A model generated the notes under the pieces. That model was not told where the DNA came from, did not search any database, and saw only the letters and a program-made list of their open reading frames with translations. A stretch of 64,000 nt of DNA from Nostoc sp. NMS2. GTDB taxonomy: Bacteria; Cyanobacteriota; Cyanobacteriia; Cyanobacteriales; Nostocaceae. The position numbers and the translations under genes were made by a program. Of this stretch, positions 6,632 through 16,379 are shown in pieces. The stretch is from contig NZ_JABXKH010000043.1 in assembly GCF_017115105.1 (NCBI RefSeq), positions 1 to 64,000 of the forward strand, given 5' to 3'. Every line of letters starts with the position of its first letter. Positions within the stretch are counted from its first letter, which is position 1.

Positions 6632-8806
6632 ATGAGCGATGCCTTTAGCAGACTTGCACCCTTCATCCAAGAATATATTTATCATCACCAGTGGACTGAA
6701 TTACGACCAGTTCAAATTGCCGCTTGTCAGGTTATATTTGACACCGATGCTCACTTACTAGTTACTGCTGCAACTGCTGCGGGTAAAACAGAAGCAGCCT
6801 TTCTGCCAATTTTGACTTTATTACATACCAACCCTGCTGCAACTATAGGGGCATTATACATTAGCCCAATCAAAGCTTTAATTAACGATCAATTTGAGCG
6901 CCTCAACGACTTACTCAAAGAAGCAGATATTCCGGTTTGGCACTGGCACGGTGATGTTTCTCAAAGTCGAAAAAACAAACTCTTAAAGAACCCTCAAGGA
7001 ATTCTCCAAATTACACCAGAATCTTTAGAAAGTTTGTTAATCAACAAAAATAACGACCTCCTTCGCTTATTTGGTGACTTAAGATTTGTCATTATTGATG
7101 AAATTCACGCTTTTATGGGTTCCGAACGCGGTTGTCAAATTATTTGCCAATTACAACGTTTAGCAAAGTTAACGCAAAGACAACCACGCCGTATTGGTTT
7201 ATCAGCAACTCTTGGCGATTACTCAATAGCTGAAGATTGGTTGCGTTCAGGAACAGATAAGCCAGTTATTACACCTCAAACTGATGGGATAAAACGTCAA
7301 ATAAAACTAGCTTTAGAACATTTTTATATTACTGATGAAGTAGATGAGTCAGAGGCGACAGATTATGAACAATATATTTTCAATCTCAGCAAATCTCGCA
7401 AATGTCTGATATTTGCTAATAATCGCACGCGGACTGAATCTGTCATTGCATCTTTGCGAAAAATTGCCAAAGAACAAGGACTACCAGATATATATCATGT
7501 GCATCATGGGAGTATATCTGCTAGCTTGCGGCAAGCTGCTGAAAATGCGATGCGTGAACCCAATAATCTAGCAGTTACTGCCGCCACTCTGACTTTAGAA
7601 TTAGGTATAGATATTGGTCATTTAGAGCGGGTGATTCAGTTAGAATCACCCTTGTCTGTAGCTAGCTTTTTACAGCGCTTAGGACGTAGTGGTAGAAGAG
7701 GGGAAGCTGCCGATATGCGCTTTATCTGCGCTGAAGAGAAACCATTGTCAGAAGCTTCTCTCCCAGAGCAAATACCCTGGCAGTTGTTGCAGTCTATCGC
7801 TATTATTCAACTTTATTTAGAGGAGCAATGGATTGAACCAATCAGACCGATTAAATATCCTTTGAGTTTGCTTTATCACCAGACAATGAGTATTTTAACA
7901 GCAACAGGAGAACTTTCACCTAATGCTTTAGCTAAACAGATTTTTAGCTTGCCGCCTTTTGCTGCTATTTCCAAAGAAGATTTCCAATTATTACTCCGAT
8001 ATTTAATTGATATTGGTCAGATTCAGCATACTGAACAAGGTAAATTAATCCTGGGTTTGGCAGGAGAAAAGATTGTGAGAAAATTTCAGTTTTATGCTGT
8101 CTTTGCTGAACAGCAAGAATATATTGTTAAGCAAGGTACAACGGAAATTGGCAGTATTGTCACGCCGCCTGCTGTTGGCAATCAATTTGCTTTAGCTGGG
8201 AGAAGTTGGGAAGTTGTAGAAGTTGACTTTAAAAAGAAGGCTATTTTTGTGAAACAAGCCGAGGGTAAAGCTAGTATTTATTGGCGTGGTAGTGGTGGTA
8301 CGATTCACACCAAAGTTTTACAACGAATGCAACAGGTTTTATTTGAAAGTATCGAGTACAGCTATTTGCAAAAAAATGCTTTACAACGTTTACGTCAAGT
8401 TCGCCAATTGGTGCAGCAGGTTGGGTTAGATAAACAAAATATCTTGCAATTGGAAAAAGGTAAATGCTGCATTTTTCCCTGGATGGGTACGGTTGCTTAT
8501 CGCACCTTAGAAAGATTACTCAATTCCTACTGTCGAGAATCATTGGAAATTATCAGTATCGGCGGATTAAATCCCTATTATTTCACAATTAAATTAGGTA
8601 AGGATAAATATAAACATCTTTATAAAGAAATTACTTCATTGTGTGAGCAAAGAATTATCCCAGAAGATTTGCTCAGTACTTCAGAAGCACCAGAAATTCA
8701 AAAATACGATCAATTTATTCCTCATCCACTTTTACGAAAAGCTTTTGCTAGCGATTATTTAGATATGAGAGAACTCAAGCAGCAAGTGGAACTGTGGAGA
8801 GAATAG
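6632..8806 (+). CDS. DEAD/DEAH-box helicase, Lhr-like, solitary
   Basis: This 724-residue superfamily-2 helicase has Q-like motif TELRPVQIAA (22-31), Walker A TAATAAGKTE (45-54), DEIH Walker B near 155, SAT motif GLSATLG near 190, helicase-C region with TLELGIDIG near 328, and motif VI QRLGRSGRRG near 346-355. The C-terminal 330 residues hold a winged-helix-like part and a region with LIVGS/QFALAGRSWEVVEVDF, as in Lhr-type proteins. It unwinds or translocates on nucleic acid using ATP. Proteins of this type often sit in defence operons with nucleases, but no partner flanks it here. It is followed by a dispersed repeat. Confidence 0.9.
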   Translation: MSDAFSRLAPFIQEYIYHHQWTELRPVQIAACQVIFDTDAHLLVTAATAAGKTEAAFLPILTLLHTNPAATIGALYISPIKALINDQFERLNDLLKEADIPVWHWHGDVSQSRKNKLLKNPQGILQITPESLESLLINKNNDLLRLFGDLRFVIIDEIHAFMGSERGCQIICQLQRLAKLTQRQPRRIGLSATLGDYSIAEDWLRSGTDKPVITPQTDGIKRQIKLALEHFYITDEVDESEATDYEQYIFNLSKSRKCLIFANNRTRTESVIASLRKIAKEQGLPDIYHVHHGSISASLRQAAENAMREPNNLAVTAATLTLELGIDIGHLERVIQLESPLSVASFLQRLGRSGRRGEAADMRFICAEEKPLSEASLPEQIPWQLLQSIAIIQLYLEEQWIEPIRPIKYPLSLLYHQTMSILTATGELSPNALAKQIFSLPPFAAISKEDFQLLLRYLIDIGQIQHTEQGKLILGLAGEKIVRKFQFYAVFAEQQEYIVKQGTTEIGSIVTPPAVGNQFALAGRSWEVVEVDFKKKAIFVKQAEGKASIYWRGSGGTIHTKVLQRMQQVLFESIEYSYLQKNALQRLRQVRQLVQQVGLDKQNILQLEKGKCCIFPWMGTVAYRTLERLLNSYCRESLEIISIGGLNPYYFTIKLGKDKYKHLYKEITSLCEQRIIPEDLLSTSEAPEIQKYDQFIPHPLLRKAFASDYLDMRELKQQVELWRE

Positions 8807-8811
8807 GGGCT

Positions 8812-8907
8812 TCCAAATAAAAAATATCCCATCGCTTTAAGGGCAGGGGGAGGGAAAATCGTAGTGAAGTACAGAAATTGGATAATTTATTTTTTGGAGT
8901 TCTCATA
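8812..8907. repeat. About 95-bp dispersed repeat, copy 1
   Basis: The stretch runs from CCAAATAAAAAATATCCCAT through CGCTTTAAGGGCAGGGGG, AGTACAGAAATTGGATAATT and ATTTTTTGGAG. It is closely matched at 58165-58277, where a G-rich tract interrupts it. It follows the helicase stop codon directly. Confidence 0.85.
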
Positions 8908-8943
8908 AATAGGGAGCATCTCAAAATGCTCTGGCGAATGGAA

Positions 8944-8972
8944 TGATGCCTCCGGCACGCCAAGGGCAAACG
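8944..8972. repeat. Small dispersed repeat (CGCCAAGGGC type)
   Basis: GCCTCCGGCACGCCAAGGGC followed by AAACGCGG matches a sequence inside the Hsp70-like gene near 24615-24644, where it is translated. It is a typical 25-30 bp cyanobacterial dispersed repeat. Confidence 0.7.
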
Positions 8973-9081
8973 CGGCTATACGAGACTTTACCCACCGACC
9001 TGGGTTTCAAATTCCTAGAGTCCTTGGTCAAACCTTTATCGTTATCCGTTAACTTAAGATTAGTCGGTCAGGATTCCCCTT

Positions 9082-9807
9082 ATGTACCAAACAGACCCTC
9101 CGCGCCCTCCAAAAGAAACCCTACCCACCATGTATGATCTTCCCAGTGAATACCCGGAGGACTCTGGTTTGCCTGACGAATTTCACATTTTTCAACCCCA
9201 ACTTCTGCGCGAAACGTTCTTTCCACCCAACTATCCAGTAGATGAGGTATTTGTTGGCACTGATTTAAACCTTTACTATGACCTCCGGCATACACTGTCG
9301 TATAAACGCCCGGACTGGTTTGCTGCTGTGGGAGTTTCGCGTCTCTACGAACAGCAAAACTTACGTCTGAGTTATGTCATCTGGCAAGAAGGGGTTGCTC
9401 CTTTTGTAGTGGTAGAATTGCTTTCTCCTGGCACTGAAAAAGAAGACTTAGGACAAACTCTACGAGAAATTAACCAACCGCCAACCAAATGGGAAGTTTA
9501 TGAGCGGATTTTGCGAGTTCCTTACTACATTGTGTTTGACCGCTACACTGACAAACTCCAAATATTCCAATTAGTCGCAGACCGCTACAGCGAATTGGAC
9601 TTGAGTACCCCACGGGTGTGGATGCCAGGTTTGGAACTGGGCTTAGGACTTTGGCAAGGTTCTTACCAAGGAATTGAGCGATTGTGGCTACGTTGGTATG
9701 ATGCATCCGGTAATTGGCTTCCCACGCCGCTAGAACGAGAAAGTCAACGTGCTAACAGATTAGCAGCACAACTGCGAGAGTTAGGCGTTAACCCTGATGA
9801 ATTTTAA
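9082..9807 (+). CDS. Uma2-family protein, long form with helical C-terminus
   Basis: This 241-residue Uma2 protein has the motifs of the long subfamily: TMYDLPSEYPEDSGLPDEFH near 16-35, VFVGTDLNLYYD near 56, RPDWFAAVGVSR near 73, and the core FVVVELLSPGTEKEDLG near 108. The last 40 residues (ERESQRANRLAAQLRELGV) form a short amphipathic helix. The family is predicted to have a PD-(D/E)XK fold with unknown role. A second in-frame ATG at 9130 is an alternative start, but the sequence before it also looks conserved. Upstream lies repeat-rich DNA. Confidence 0.85.
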   Translation: MYQTDPPRPPKETLPTMYDLPSEYPEDSGLPDEFHIFQPQLLRETFFPPNYPVDEVFVGTDLNLYYDLRHTLSYKRPDWFAAVGVSRLYEQQNLRLSYVIWQEGVAPFVVVELLSPGTEKEDLGQTLREINQPPTKWEVYERILRVPYYIVFDRYTDKLQIFQLVADRYSELDLSTPRVWMPGLELGLGLWQGSYQGIERLWLRWYDASGNWLPTPLERESQRANRLAAQLRELGVNPDEF

Positions 9808-9844
9808 TGGTGCGATCATTTGGTGTCAACTTAACGCGAAACAG

Positions 9845-9960
9845 GCGGTGAGAAACCGCGTCTACACAAACAAAACCCACCTCCGTGGGTTTCAAACCCT
9901 TAATTTGTCTTGTCCTTAGTCCAAGGAGGTAGACTTTGCCGTATAGCCGCAAATTCGATT
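9845..9960. repeat. Hairpin-bearing intergenic repeat
   Basis: The main hairpin is AAACCCAC-CTCC-GTGGGTTT at 9873-9892 (8-bp stem), preceded by GCGGT/ACCGC at about 9846-9860. Nearby are CCTTAGTCCAAGGAGGTAGA and TAGCCGCAAATTCGATTGG. From general knowledge this resembles an abundant Nostoc intergenic element. It could act as a bidirectional terminator between the convergent genes at 9082 and 10017. Confidence 0.6.
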
Positions 9961-10016
9961 GGCCCTGGCTCTAAGTTGACACTACTGCACAACGATGCGC
10001 CCCTAAACACTTTTAC

Positions 10017-10955
10017 TCACAACGCTTGTAAAATCTCCTCATCTACAGAAAAATCTACTTCGGCTTTGTCTTTTGCATTAGCCAAATAATCATTTTCTAA
10101 AGAGTCTTGTAACCCAGAAATCAAATCATATTCAGGATACCAGTTTAATTCTGTTTGGGCTTTATTCACCGAAGCAAAGAAATGCTGCACCCGCATCGGA
10201 AAAGCTTTGCGCTTGCCGAAATCAAACTTTTTCGGGTCGTAATGGACAATTTTAACATCATCAGGCGATTTACCAGCCGCTACAGCGCTAGCACGGGCTA
10301 AACCATCAAAAGTGACAAACCGATCGCCAGATATGTTATAAATCTCTCCTACGGCTTGTTTATTGCCCAAAACCTTAGTCATTGCTAGTGCCAAGTCTTT
10401 TACATGACCTAGTTGGGTGATATGCAACCCATTTCCGGGGATGGGAACGGGGCGATCGCGCACAATTCTGTCAAAAAACCAGCCTTCCAACTCATTATAA
10501 TTACGAGGCCCGTAAATATAAGTAGGACGAATGGAAGTAAAAGGCAATCCCAATTGAGTCAAATAAGCTTCTGTTTCATGCTTACCCTTGTGGCGACTTT
10601 TGGGATCTACTAAATCTCCTTCGACATGGGGTAGTTGATCGGATTTGAGATACACTCCCGCAGAACTCATATACACAAAATGTTGCACTCGGTCTTGAAA
10701 AATTTCTGTCAGTGGTTGAGTATCCGTAAGTTCCCGTCCATTATTGTCAAAAATGACATCGAAGCTTTCTTGTGATAATTTTGCTTTTAATTGGGTAGGG
10801 TCAGTGCGATCGCCTATAATTTGTCCTACTCCCTGTAAAGAAGGTGCTGGCCGATTTCCACGATTGAACAGCACCACCTCGTGTCCTTGTTCCACTAGTA
10901 ATTGAGTCAAATAGACACCAATGAACCGAGTACCACCCATAATTAGAATTCGCAT
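10017..10955 (-). CDS. NAD-dependent epimerase/dehydratase, CSP41-like
   Basis: This 312-residue short-chain dehydrogenase of the extended NDP-sugar epimerase type has the Rossmann motif MGGTRFIGVYL (6-16) and FVYMSSAGVYLKSD near 93 with the active-site region. Further matches are RPTYIYGPRNYNELEGWFFDR near 163 and NISGDRFVTFDGLARA near 208. This arrangement is closest to the cyanobacterial and plastid CSP41 (stem-loop RNA-binding) group, which has an epimerase fold but acts on RNA in chloroplasts. A sugar-nucleotide role is equally possible, given the polysaccharide genes that follow. It stands alone on the minus strand. Confidence 0.82.
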   Translation of the reverse strand: MRILIMGGTRFIGVYLTQLLVEQGHEVVLFNRGNRPAPSLQGVGQIIGDRTDPTQLKAKLSQESFDVIFDNNGRELTDTQPLTEIFQDRVQHFVYMSSAGVYLKSDQLPHVEGDLVDPKSRHKGKHETEAYLTQLGLPFTSIRPTYIYGPRNYNELEGWFFDRIVRDRPVPIPGNGLHITQLGHVKDLALAMTKVLGNKQAVGEIYNISGDRFVTFDGLARASAVAAGKSPDDVKIVHYDPKKFDFGKRKAFPMRVQHFFASVNKAQTELNWYPEYDLISGLQDSLENDYLANAKDKAEVDFSVDEEILQAL

Positions 10956-10984
10956 AAATTCACCTTTTCTATATCAGTTGTCGT

Positions 10985-11135
10985 TCAGAGGGTGGGGAGT
11001 GGGGAGTAGGGAGTAGGGGAGTGGAAAAGCAGGGGAGGCTGGCGTTGCAGGGGAAGAATAACTATTGGTTATTCCCAATTCCCCATTCCCTATTCCCCAC
11101 TCCCCATTCCCCATTCCCCAATCTGAGGTTATCAT
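10985..11135. repeat. Heptamer-type GGGGAGT / CCCCATT tracts
   Basis: A purine-rich tract of GGGGAGT-like heptamers (about 10988-11025) is followed by a pyrimidine-rich CCCCATT/CCCCACT tract (about 11080-11125) on the same strand. The two could pair into a long imperfect hairpin. It occupies the divergent gap between the CSP41-like and GT4 genes. Similar tracts occur at 30608, 53000-53146 and 63440-63570. Confidence 0.75.
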
Positions 11136-11270
11136 TCATCTGGAACCTCTAAGGAAAAATTGCGTCTTATGTTTAATCTAGTGCGCTTCCCGTTAATTAA
11201 TCACAAGGGGAAACTTTTCAGTTAACGTCATCAAGTTAGCCTTTGTATCTTCCATTTATTCAAGTTAGCT

Positions 11271-12425
11271 GTGCCCTTGAAATATGCTCTGGTTCATGAG
11301 TGGCTAACACCCAAAGCCACCGGTGGTTCCGAACTCGTTGTTCGAGAAATTTTGAATCACATTGATGCTGATTTGTATGCTCTGATCGATTTTGAATCCA
11401 GCAATAGAGAAAGTTATTTATATAAGCGTCAGATTGGCAAGACGTTTCTCCAGAACTTTCCCTATGCCCGCAACGGTATACAAAAATACTTGCCTTTGTG
11501 GCCTTTAGCAATTGAACAACTTGATTTACGGCATTATGACGTAATTCTGTCTTCATCTCACGCTGTTGCCAAAGGAATCCTGACCACTCCCGAACAGATG
11601 CATATTTGCTACTGTCACAGCCCTATGCGCTATGCCTGGGACTTGACCTTTGATTATCTGCGCTACAGCAAACTGGGTAGTGGCTTACCTGGGTGGGTGA
11701 CGCGATATTTATTACATCGTTTGCGCCAGTGGGATGTATTGAGTGCCAATCGCGTTGATTACTTCATTGCTAACTCGCAACATACAGCTAGGCGGATTTG
11801 GCGTTGCTATCGGCGAGAAGCAACAGTCATTTACCCACCAGTGAATATCGCGGAATTTCCATTTCTGTCTGAGAAAGAGGACTTCTATCTGACAGTTTCC
11901 CGCTTAGTGAGTTACAAGCAAATATCGTTGATTGTCAAGGCTTTTAATCAACTAAAACGACCATTAGTAGTCATTGGTACAGGAGATGAGATGAACAAGA
12001 TTCGCGAGATGGCAAACTCTAATATCCAAATACTGGGATGGCAACCCGATAATGTGGTAAAAAAATATATGTCTACTGCTAAGGCCTTTGTGTATGCAGC
12101 TTGTGAAGATTTTGGGATTGCCCTAGTGGAAGCACAAGCCTGCGGTACACCAGTAATCGCCTACGGTGCAGGAGGGGCGCTCGAGACAGTGCGAGATATC
12201 CGCTCTTGTGTGGATACAGGGACAGGTATATTTTTCAAGACGCAAACAGAGGCGGCTTTAGTGGAGGCAGTAGAAAAATTTGAAGTGTATGAGGGTTCGT
12301 TCAATTCCGAGTATATGCGATCGCACGCCGGGCAGTTTTCACCGCAAATCTTTGCAGATCGTTATCTAGATTTTGTAAACAAATGCAACGAAAAAGACCG
12401 TTTTCGGAATGATGGTCTTGGTTAA
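11271..12425 (+). CDS. Glycosyltransferase family 4 (mannosyltransferase-like)
   Basis: This 384-residue GT-B-fold glycosyltransferase opens PLKYALVHEWLTPKATGGSE, the acceptor-side glycine-rich loop. HICYCHSPMRYAWDLTFDYLR near 105 is typical of WbaZ/WbuB-like polysaccharide transferases. The retaining GT4 EX7E signature is EDFGIALVEAQACGTPVIA near 283. The start is a GTG; no upstream ATG is in frame. It probably transfers a sugar from a GDP- or UDP-donor onto a lipid-linked glycan at the inner membrane face, matching the sugar transferase and GDP-fucose genes downstream. Confidence 0.9.
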   Translation: MPLKYALVHEWLTPKATGGSELVVREILNHIDADLYALIDFESSNRESYLYKRQIGKTFLQNFPYARNGIQKYLPLWPLAIEQLDLRHYDVILSSSHAVAKGILTTPEQMHICYCHSPMRYAWDLTFDYLRYSKLGSGLPGWVTRYLLHRLRQWDVLSANRVDYFIANSQHTARRIWRCYRREATVIYPPVNIAEFPFLSEKEDFYLTVSRLVSYKQISLIVKAFNQLKRPLVVIGTGDEMNKIREMANSNIQILGWQPDNVVKKYMSTAKAFVYAACEDFGIALVEAQACGTPVIAYGAGGALETVRDIRSCVDTGTGIFFKTQTEAALVEAVEKFEVYEGSFNSEYMRSHAGQFSPQIFADRYLDFVNKCNEKDRFRNDGLG

Positions 12426-12523
12426 CGTCTGATTTTTTTAGGCTTTTGGCAATTTTCCCCAGAAGCACATCATTTTGGCTTTAATATTGGGACTATGTGT
12501 GGTGTGGATTATTAAGGAGTATG

Positions 12524-13282
12524 ATGACTGCCCAGAGCTCACTCCTCTCCGGCAAGCGAGGCGTAAGGCAAGACACTAGAACGTCTACGCGGACTTTCTT
12601 AAAACGCGGTCAAAAAACAAAGACGCCAAAAGTTAAACCTAAAGGTTTACCTTTTCAGGGTTTAAACGGAGAGTTTGCTAAACGACTGTTCGATATCGTG
12701 TTTTCGCTGTCGGTATTAATTTTGTTCTTCCCCGTCTACTTAATTTTGACCTTACTGATAGCCTTTAGCTCAGAAGGCCCAATTTTTTATATCCAGGAAC
12801 GGGTAGGGAAAAATTACAAAGCGTTTAATTGTATTAAATTCCGAACAATGGTAAGCAATGCCGACGAAATCCTCATGCAAATGATGGAAACATCGCCCGA
12901 ATTGCGACAAGAATTTGAAAGCAGTTTTAAGCTGAAACAAGACCCCCGGATTACCAAAATTGGTCGATTTTTGCGAATTACTAGCTTAGATGAATTTCCT
13001 CAGTTCTGGAACGTTTTAAAAGGGGACATGAGTGTAGTCGGCCCCCGACCCTTAGTAGCAGAAGAACTACCAAAATACGGTTGTCACATTGATGAGATTT
13101 TAACAATCCGTCCAGGAATTACTGGTTTGTGGCAGGTATCCGGGCGTAATGACATTCCCTACCCTCGGCGAGTCCAAATAGACCTGCATTATGTGAAATT
13201 TAGGAATTTCTGGCTTGATTTATGGATCATCTTGAAAACTGTCGATGTAGTTATTCTACCCAAAAATAACGGGGCATACTGA
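12524..13282 (+). CDS. Undecaprenyl-phosphate sugar-phosphate transferase (initiating)
   Basis: This 252-residue bacterial sugar transferase starts at the ATG at 12524, preceded by AAGGAG (12514-12519); another ATG lies at 12521 and a GTG start at 12497 is possible. Its N-terminal 40 residues are basic and low-complexity and look repeat-derived (SGKRGVRQDTRTSTRT). A membrane anchor LFDIVFSLSVLILFFPVYLI follows, then the cytosolic catalytic part with KFRTM, TSLDEFPQFWNVLKGDMSVV and GPRPL. It should load the first sugar-phosphate onto undecaprenyl phosphate for a repeat-unit glycan, working with the GT4 enzyme upstream. Confidence 0.9.
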   Translation: MTAQSSLLSGKRGVRQDTRTSTRTFLKRGQKTKTPKVKPKGLPFQGLNGEFAKRLFDIVFSLSVLILFFPVYLILTLLIAFSSEGPIFYIQERVGKNYKAFNCIKFRTMVSNADEILMQMMETSPELRQEFESSFKLKQDPRITKIGRFLRITSLDEFPQFWNVLKGDMSVVGPRPLVAEELPKYGCHIDEILTIRPGITGLWQVSGRNDIPYPRRVQIDLHYVKFRNFWLDLWIILKTVDVVILPKNNGAY

Positions 13283-13638
13283 GTCAATACTTAGGGGCGA
13301 TTCTGTGGGGCAGCTAATGCCCCTAAAACTCTAATTTTAAATATTTATTTTATTCAGTCTTCACAAAACCAGATATATATGAAATTTTGACAAAAAAACA
13401 ACGTAGACAAAAAGAATCTTGGTATATCTGGTAAAAGAAAAATATACATACTGAAACAATCTTGGTCTATCTAAGGTTAAGCTTACGTATTAGCTTACTT
13501 TTTATTAAGTATATTTATTTACGGAAAAAGTCTCATAATAACAAGAACTCGTAGGTTTCCCATTAGGCAATTTAGCAATTAGCTGCTAGGTTGTATCAAA
13601 TTGCCTGTAACTTTTTAATCAAAGACAATAAGGGATAA
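13283..13638. other. 356-bp AT-rich gap before gmd
   Basis: No gene is seen. The segment is strongly AT-rich and contains an imperfect direct repeat (AATCTTGGTATATCTGG near 13418 and AATCTTGGTCTATCTAAGG near 13463). It probably carries the gmd promoter, but I cannot place a confident -35/-10 pair. Confidence 0.5.
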
Positions 13639-13644
13639 TTGAGC

Positions 13645-14724
13645 ATGACGCAACACAAGCGAGCGTTGATTACTGGTATCACTGGTCAAGATGGTTCATA
13701 TCTCAGTGAGTTTTTGCTGGAACAAGGTTATGAGGTTCATGGCATCATTCGCCGGACTTCTACCTTCAATACAGACCGCATCGACCACATTTACGAAGAC
13801 CCCCACAAAGAGGGAGTGCGGTTGTTTCTTCACTATGGTGACTTGACAGATGGTACAACGTTGCGACGCATTTTAGAAGAAGTCAAACCAGTAGAGATTT
13901 ATAACCTTGGCGCTCAATCCCATGTCAGAGTCAGCTTTGATTCACCAGAATATACAGTGGATGCTGTAGGAATGGGGACGCTGCGTCTGTTGGAAGCAAT
14001 TCGAGACTACCAACACCGGACTGGAATTCAGGTGCGATTTTACCAGGCGGGTTCTTCAGAAATGTATGGTTTAGTACAAGCAATACCCCAAAGTGAGACA
14101 ACGCCCTTTTATCCCCGCAGTCCTTACGCCTGTGCGAAAGTTTACGCCCACTGGCAAACTGTAAATTATCGTGAGTCTTACGATTTGTTTGCTTGTAACG
14201 GCATACTTTTTAACCATGAGTCACCAAGACGTGGTGAAACCTTTGTAACCCGCAAAATTACTAGAGCAGTTGCTGGTATAGTTGCTGGTAAGCAAAAAAA
14301 GATTTACATGGGTAATCTAGACTCTAAGCGAGATTGGGGCTATGCGAAGGATTACGTAAAAGCAATGTGGTTGATGTTGCAGCAAGACCAGCCAGACGAT
14401 TATGTAATTTCTACTGGTGAAACCCACTCAGTGCGAGAGTTTTTGGAATTAGCATTTAGTTACGTAAATCTCAATTGGCAAGATTATGTAGAGTTTGATG
14501 AGCGTTACCTCCGTCCATCTGAGGTAGATTTATTGATTGGCGATTCTACCAAAGCACGCCAAAAGTTGGGCTGGAAAACATCAGTAACCTTTGAAGAATT
14601 AGTTTCCTTAATGGTAGAAGCAGACCTACAGGCATTGGGTCACACTTCACCCAATGGAAATGGTTCGCAATTTCCACATGATATTGCTACGGTTCGTCAA
14701 GAACTGGGCGCTTTGCACTTCTGA
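13645..14724 (+). CDS. gmd: GDP-mannose 4,6-dehydratase
   Basis: This 359-residue enzyme converts GDP-D-mannose to GDP-4-keto-6-deoxy-D-mannose, the first step to GDP-L-fucose. It has the NADP-binding loop [20 protein letters not shown] near 11-30, [31 protein letters not shown] and the catalytic [12 protein letters not shown] (YxxxK) near 153. [20 protein letters not shown] near 190 is diagnostic for Gmd. The ATG at 13645 is preferred; a TTG two codons earlier is in frame. The next gene, fcl, is 23 bp downstream, so they form an operon. The C-terminal tail ([12 protein letters not shown]) is an extension. Confidence 0.96.
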   Translation: MTQHKRALITGITGQDGSYLSEFLLEQGYEVHGIIRRTSTFNTDRIDHIYEDPHKEGVRLFLHYGDLTDGTTLRRILEEVKPVEIYNLGAQSHVRVSFDSPEYTVDAVGMGTLRLLEAIRDYQHRTGIQVRFYQAGSSEMYGLVQAIPQSETTPFYPRSPYACAKVYAHWQTVNYRESYDLFACNGILFNHESPRRGETFVTRKITRAVAGIVAGKQKKIYMGNLDSKRDWGYAKDYVKAMWLMLQQDQPDDYVISTGETHSVREFLELAFSYVNLNWQDYVEFDERYLRPSEVDLLIGDSTKARQKLGWKTSVTFEELVSLMVEADLQALGHTSPNGNGSQFPHDIATVRQELGALHF

Positions 14725-14747
14725 TTGGCACCACAGAGGATAAAAAT

Positions 14748-15692
14748 ATGACCGCCTTAGAACTAAAAAATCAACGAATTCTCGTCACTGGTGGGTCGGG
14801 GTTTCTAGGTCGTCAGGTGATAGATCAACTGTGTAAAGCAGGGGCTGATCGTGAGAAGATTACAATACCGCGATCGCATGATTCCGATTTGCGTGTTTGG
14901 GAAAATAGCCAACGCGCAGTTGACCAGCAAGACATAATCATTCACTTAGCAGCTCATGTGGGTGGCATCGGTCTGAACCGTGAAAAACCCGCAGAGTTGT
15001 TCTACGATAACTTGATCATGGGTACGCACCTAATTCACGCTGCCTATCAAGCTGGAGTAGAAAAATTCGTATGTGTTGGCACTATCTGCGCCTATCCTAA
15101 ATTTACTCCAGTGCCGTTTAAAGAAGACGATCTTTGGAATGGCTACCCAGAAGAAACCAACGCTCCCTACGGAATTGCGAAAAAAGCGCTTTTAGTCCAG
15201 TTGCAATCTTATCGCCAGCAGTACGGTTTTAATGGAATTTACCTACTGCCAGTAAATTTATATGGCCCAGAAGATAACTTTGACCCCGGAAGTTCCCACG
15301 TTATTCCAGCGTTAATTCGCAAAGTTCACGAAGCCCAAATTAAGGGAGAAAAGCAACTCCCAGTTTGGGGTGATGGTAGTCCCACCCGCGAGTTTCTGTA
15401 TTCAGAAGATGCAGCACGGGGGATTGTGATGGGGACTCAATTCTATAACGAATCGGAACCAGTTAACTTGGGAACGGGTTATGAAATCTCCATTCTTGAT
15501 TTAATAACTCTAATCTGCCAATTGATGGAGTTTAAGGGTGAAATTGTTTGGCAAACTGACAAGCCTAATGGTCAACCCCGCCGTTGTTTGGATACAGAAC
15601 GGGCAAAGCAAGCCTTTAACTTCACTGCTCAAGTGGGCTTTGAGGAAGGGTTAAAAAATACCATTGAGTGGTATCGTCAACACGCTGCATAA
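14748..15692 (+). CDS. fcl: GDP-L-fucose synthase
   Basis: This 314-residue bifunctional epimerase/reductase makes GDP-L-fucose from the Gmd product using NADPH. Motifs are [19 protein letters not shown] near residue 9, [17 protein letters not shown] near 67, [20 protein letters not shown] near 105 and catalytic [12 protein letters not shown] (YxxxK) near 137. [20 protein letters not shown] near 163 is also diagnostic. It lies immediately downstream of gmd in the classic gmd-fcl pair. GDP-fucose would feed glycans built by the transferases at 11.2-13.3 kb. Confidence 0.96.
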   Translation: MTALELKNQRILVTGGSGFLGRQVIDQLCKAGADREKITIPRSHDSDLRVWENSQRAVDQQDIIIHLAAHVGGIGLNREKPAELFYDNLIMGTHLIHAAYQAGVEKFVCVGTICAYPKFTPVPFKEDDLWNGYPEETNAPYGIAKKALLVQLQSYRQQYGFNGIYLLPVNLYGPEDNFDPGSSHVIPALIRKVHEAQIKGEKQLPVWGDGSPTREFLYSEDAARGIVMGTQFYNESEPVNLGTGYEISILDLITLICQLMEFKGEIVWQTDKPNGQPRRCLDTERAKQAFNFTAQVGFEEGLKNTIEWYRQHAA

Positions 15693-15718
15693 CAATGTAT
15701 TAATTAATGTAGGCTCTT

Positions 15719-15750
15719 ATAAGCTGGGTAATGCCCAGCTTATTTGTTTG
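15719..15750 (+). terminator. Terminator after gmd-fcl
   Basis: A perfect 10-bp stem, ATAAGCTGGG and CCCAGCTTAT with a 5-nt loop, is followed by a short T-rich run (TTGTTTG). It lies 27 bp after the fcl stop and just before the next gene. Confidence 0.75.
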
Positions 15751-15765
15751 ACGCTATAAATTTTC

Positions 15766-16341
15766 ATGGACAAAGTTAATCATCAATTAAATAAAGCAGA
15801 ACTACGCCGAACTCTGCTCAAAACACGTCAATCAATGTCCGTTGGAGAATGGAGAGAAAAAAGCGATCGCTTATGCTCTCATTTACAAAACTCTACTTTA
15901 TTTACCCAAGCAAAAACAATCCTCGCTTATTTCAGCTTTCGCCAAGAACCTGACCTCAGTCAACTATTTGCAAACACCAAATACCGTTGGGGATTTCCTC
16001 GCTGCATTAATAAATCCTTGTATTGGCATATTTGGACACCTGAAGATTCTGTCCAAAGTGGCGCTTATGGCATTACCGAACCACACCCAGATGCTCCCCT
16101 ATTAGATGCTACCGATGTGGATTTGATTCTCATCCCTAGTGTAGCTTGCGACTATCAAGGCTATCGCCTTGGTTATGGCGGTGGATATTACGATCGCTTG
16201 CTCAGTTTACCGCAGTGGCAGACAAAACCGACTATCGGAATTGTCTTTGATTTCGCCTATTTGTCCCAAATACCTATTGAAGCTTGGGATAAACCACTAC
16301 AAGCTGTTTTTACGGAAACCGGATTGACTCGGAAAGGTTGA
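15766..16341 (+). CDS. 5-formyltetrahydrofolate cyclo-ligase
   Basis: This 191-residue ATP-dependent enzyme recycles 5-formyl-THF to 5,10-methenyl-THF. Visible are the N-terminal LNKAELRRTLLKTRQSMS, the central ILAYFSFRQEPDLSQLF, the EPHPDAPLLDATDVDLILIP substrate region and the diagnostic loop YRLGYGGGYYDRLL near 132-145. Length is normal for the family. It is probably transcribed separately, since a terminator precedes it. Symbols used elsewhere vary (fau, ygfA, fthC), so none is given. Confidence 0.95.
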   Translation: MDKVNHQLNKAELRRTLLKTRQSMSVGEWREKSDRLCSHLQNSTLFTQAKTILAYFSFRQEPDLSQLFANTKYRWGFPRCINKSLYWHIWTPEDSVQSGAYGITEPHPDAPLLDATDVDLILIPSVACDYQGYRLGYGGGYYDRLLSLPQWQTKPTIGIVFDFAYLSQIPIEAWDKPLQAVFTETGLTRKG

Positions 16342-16379
16342 AGGATTCAGGATAATGAAGACACATTATCAAATGTTTT

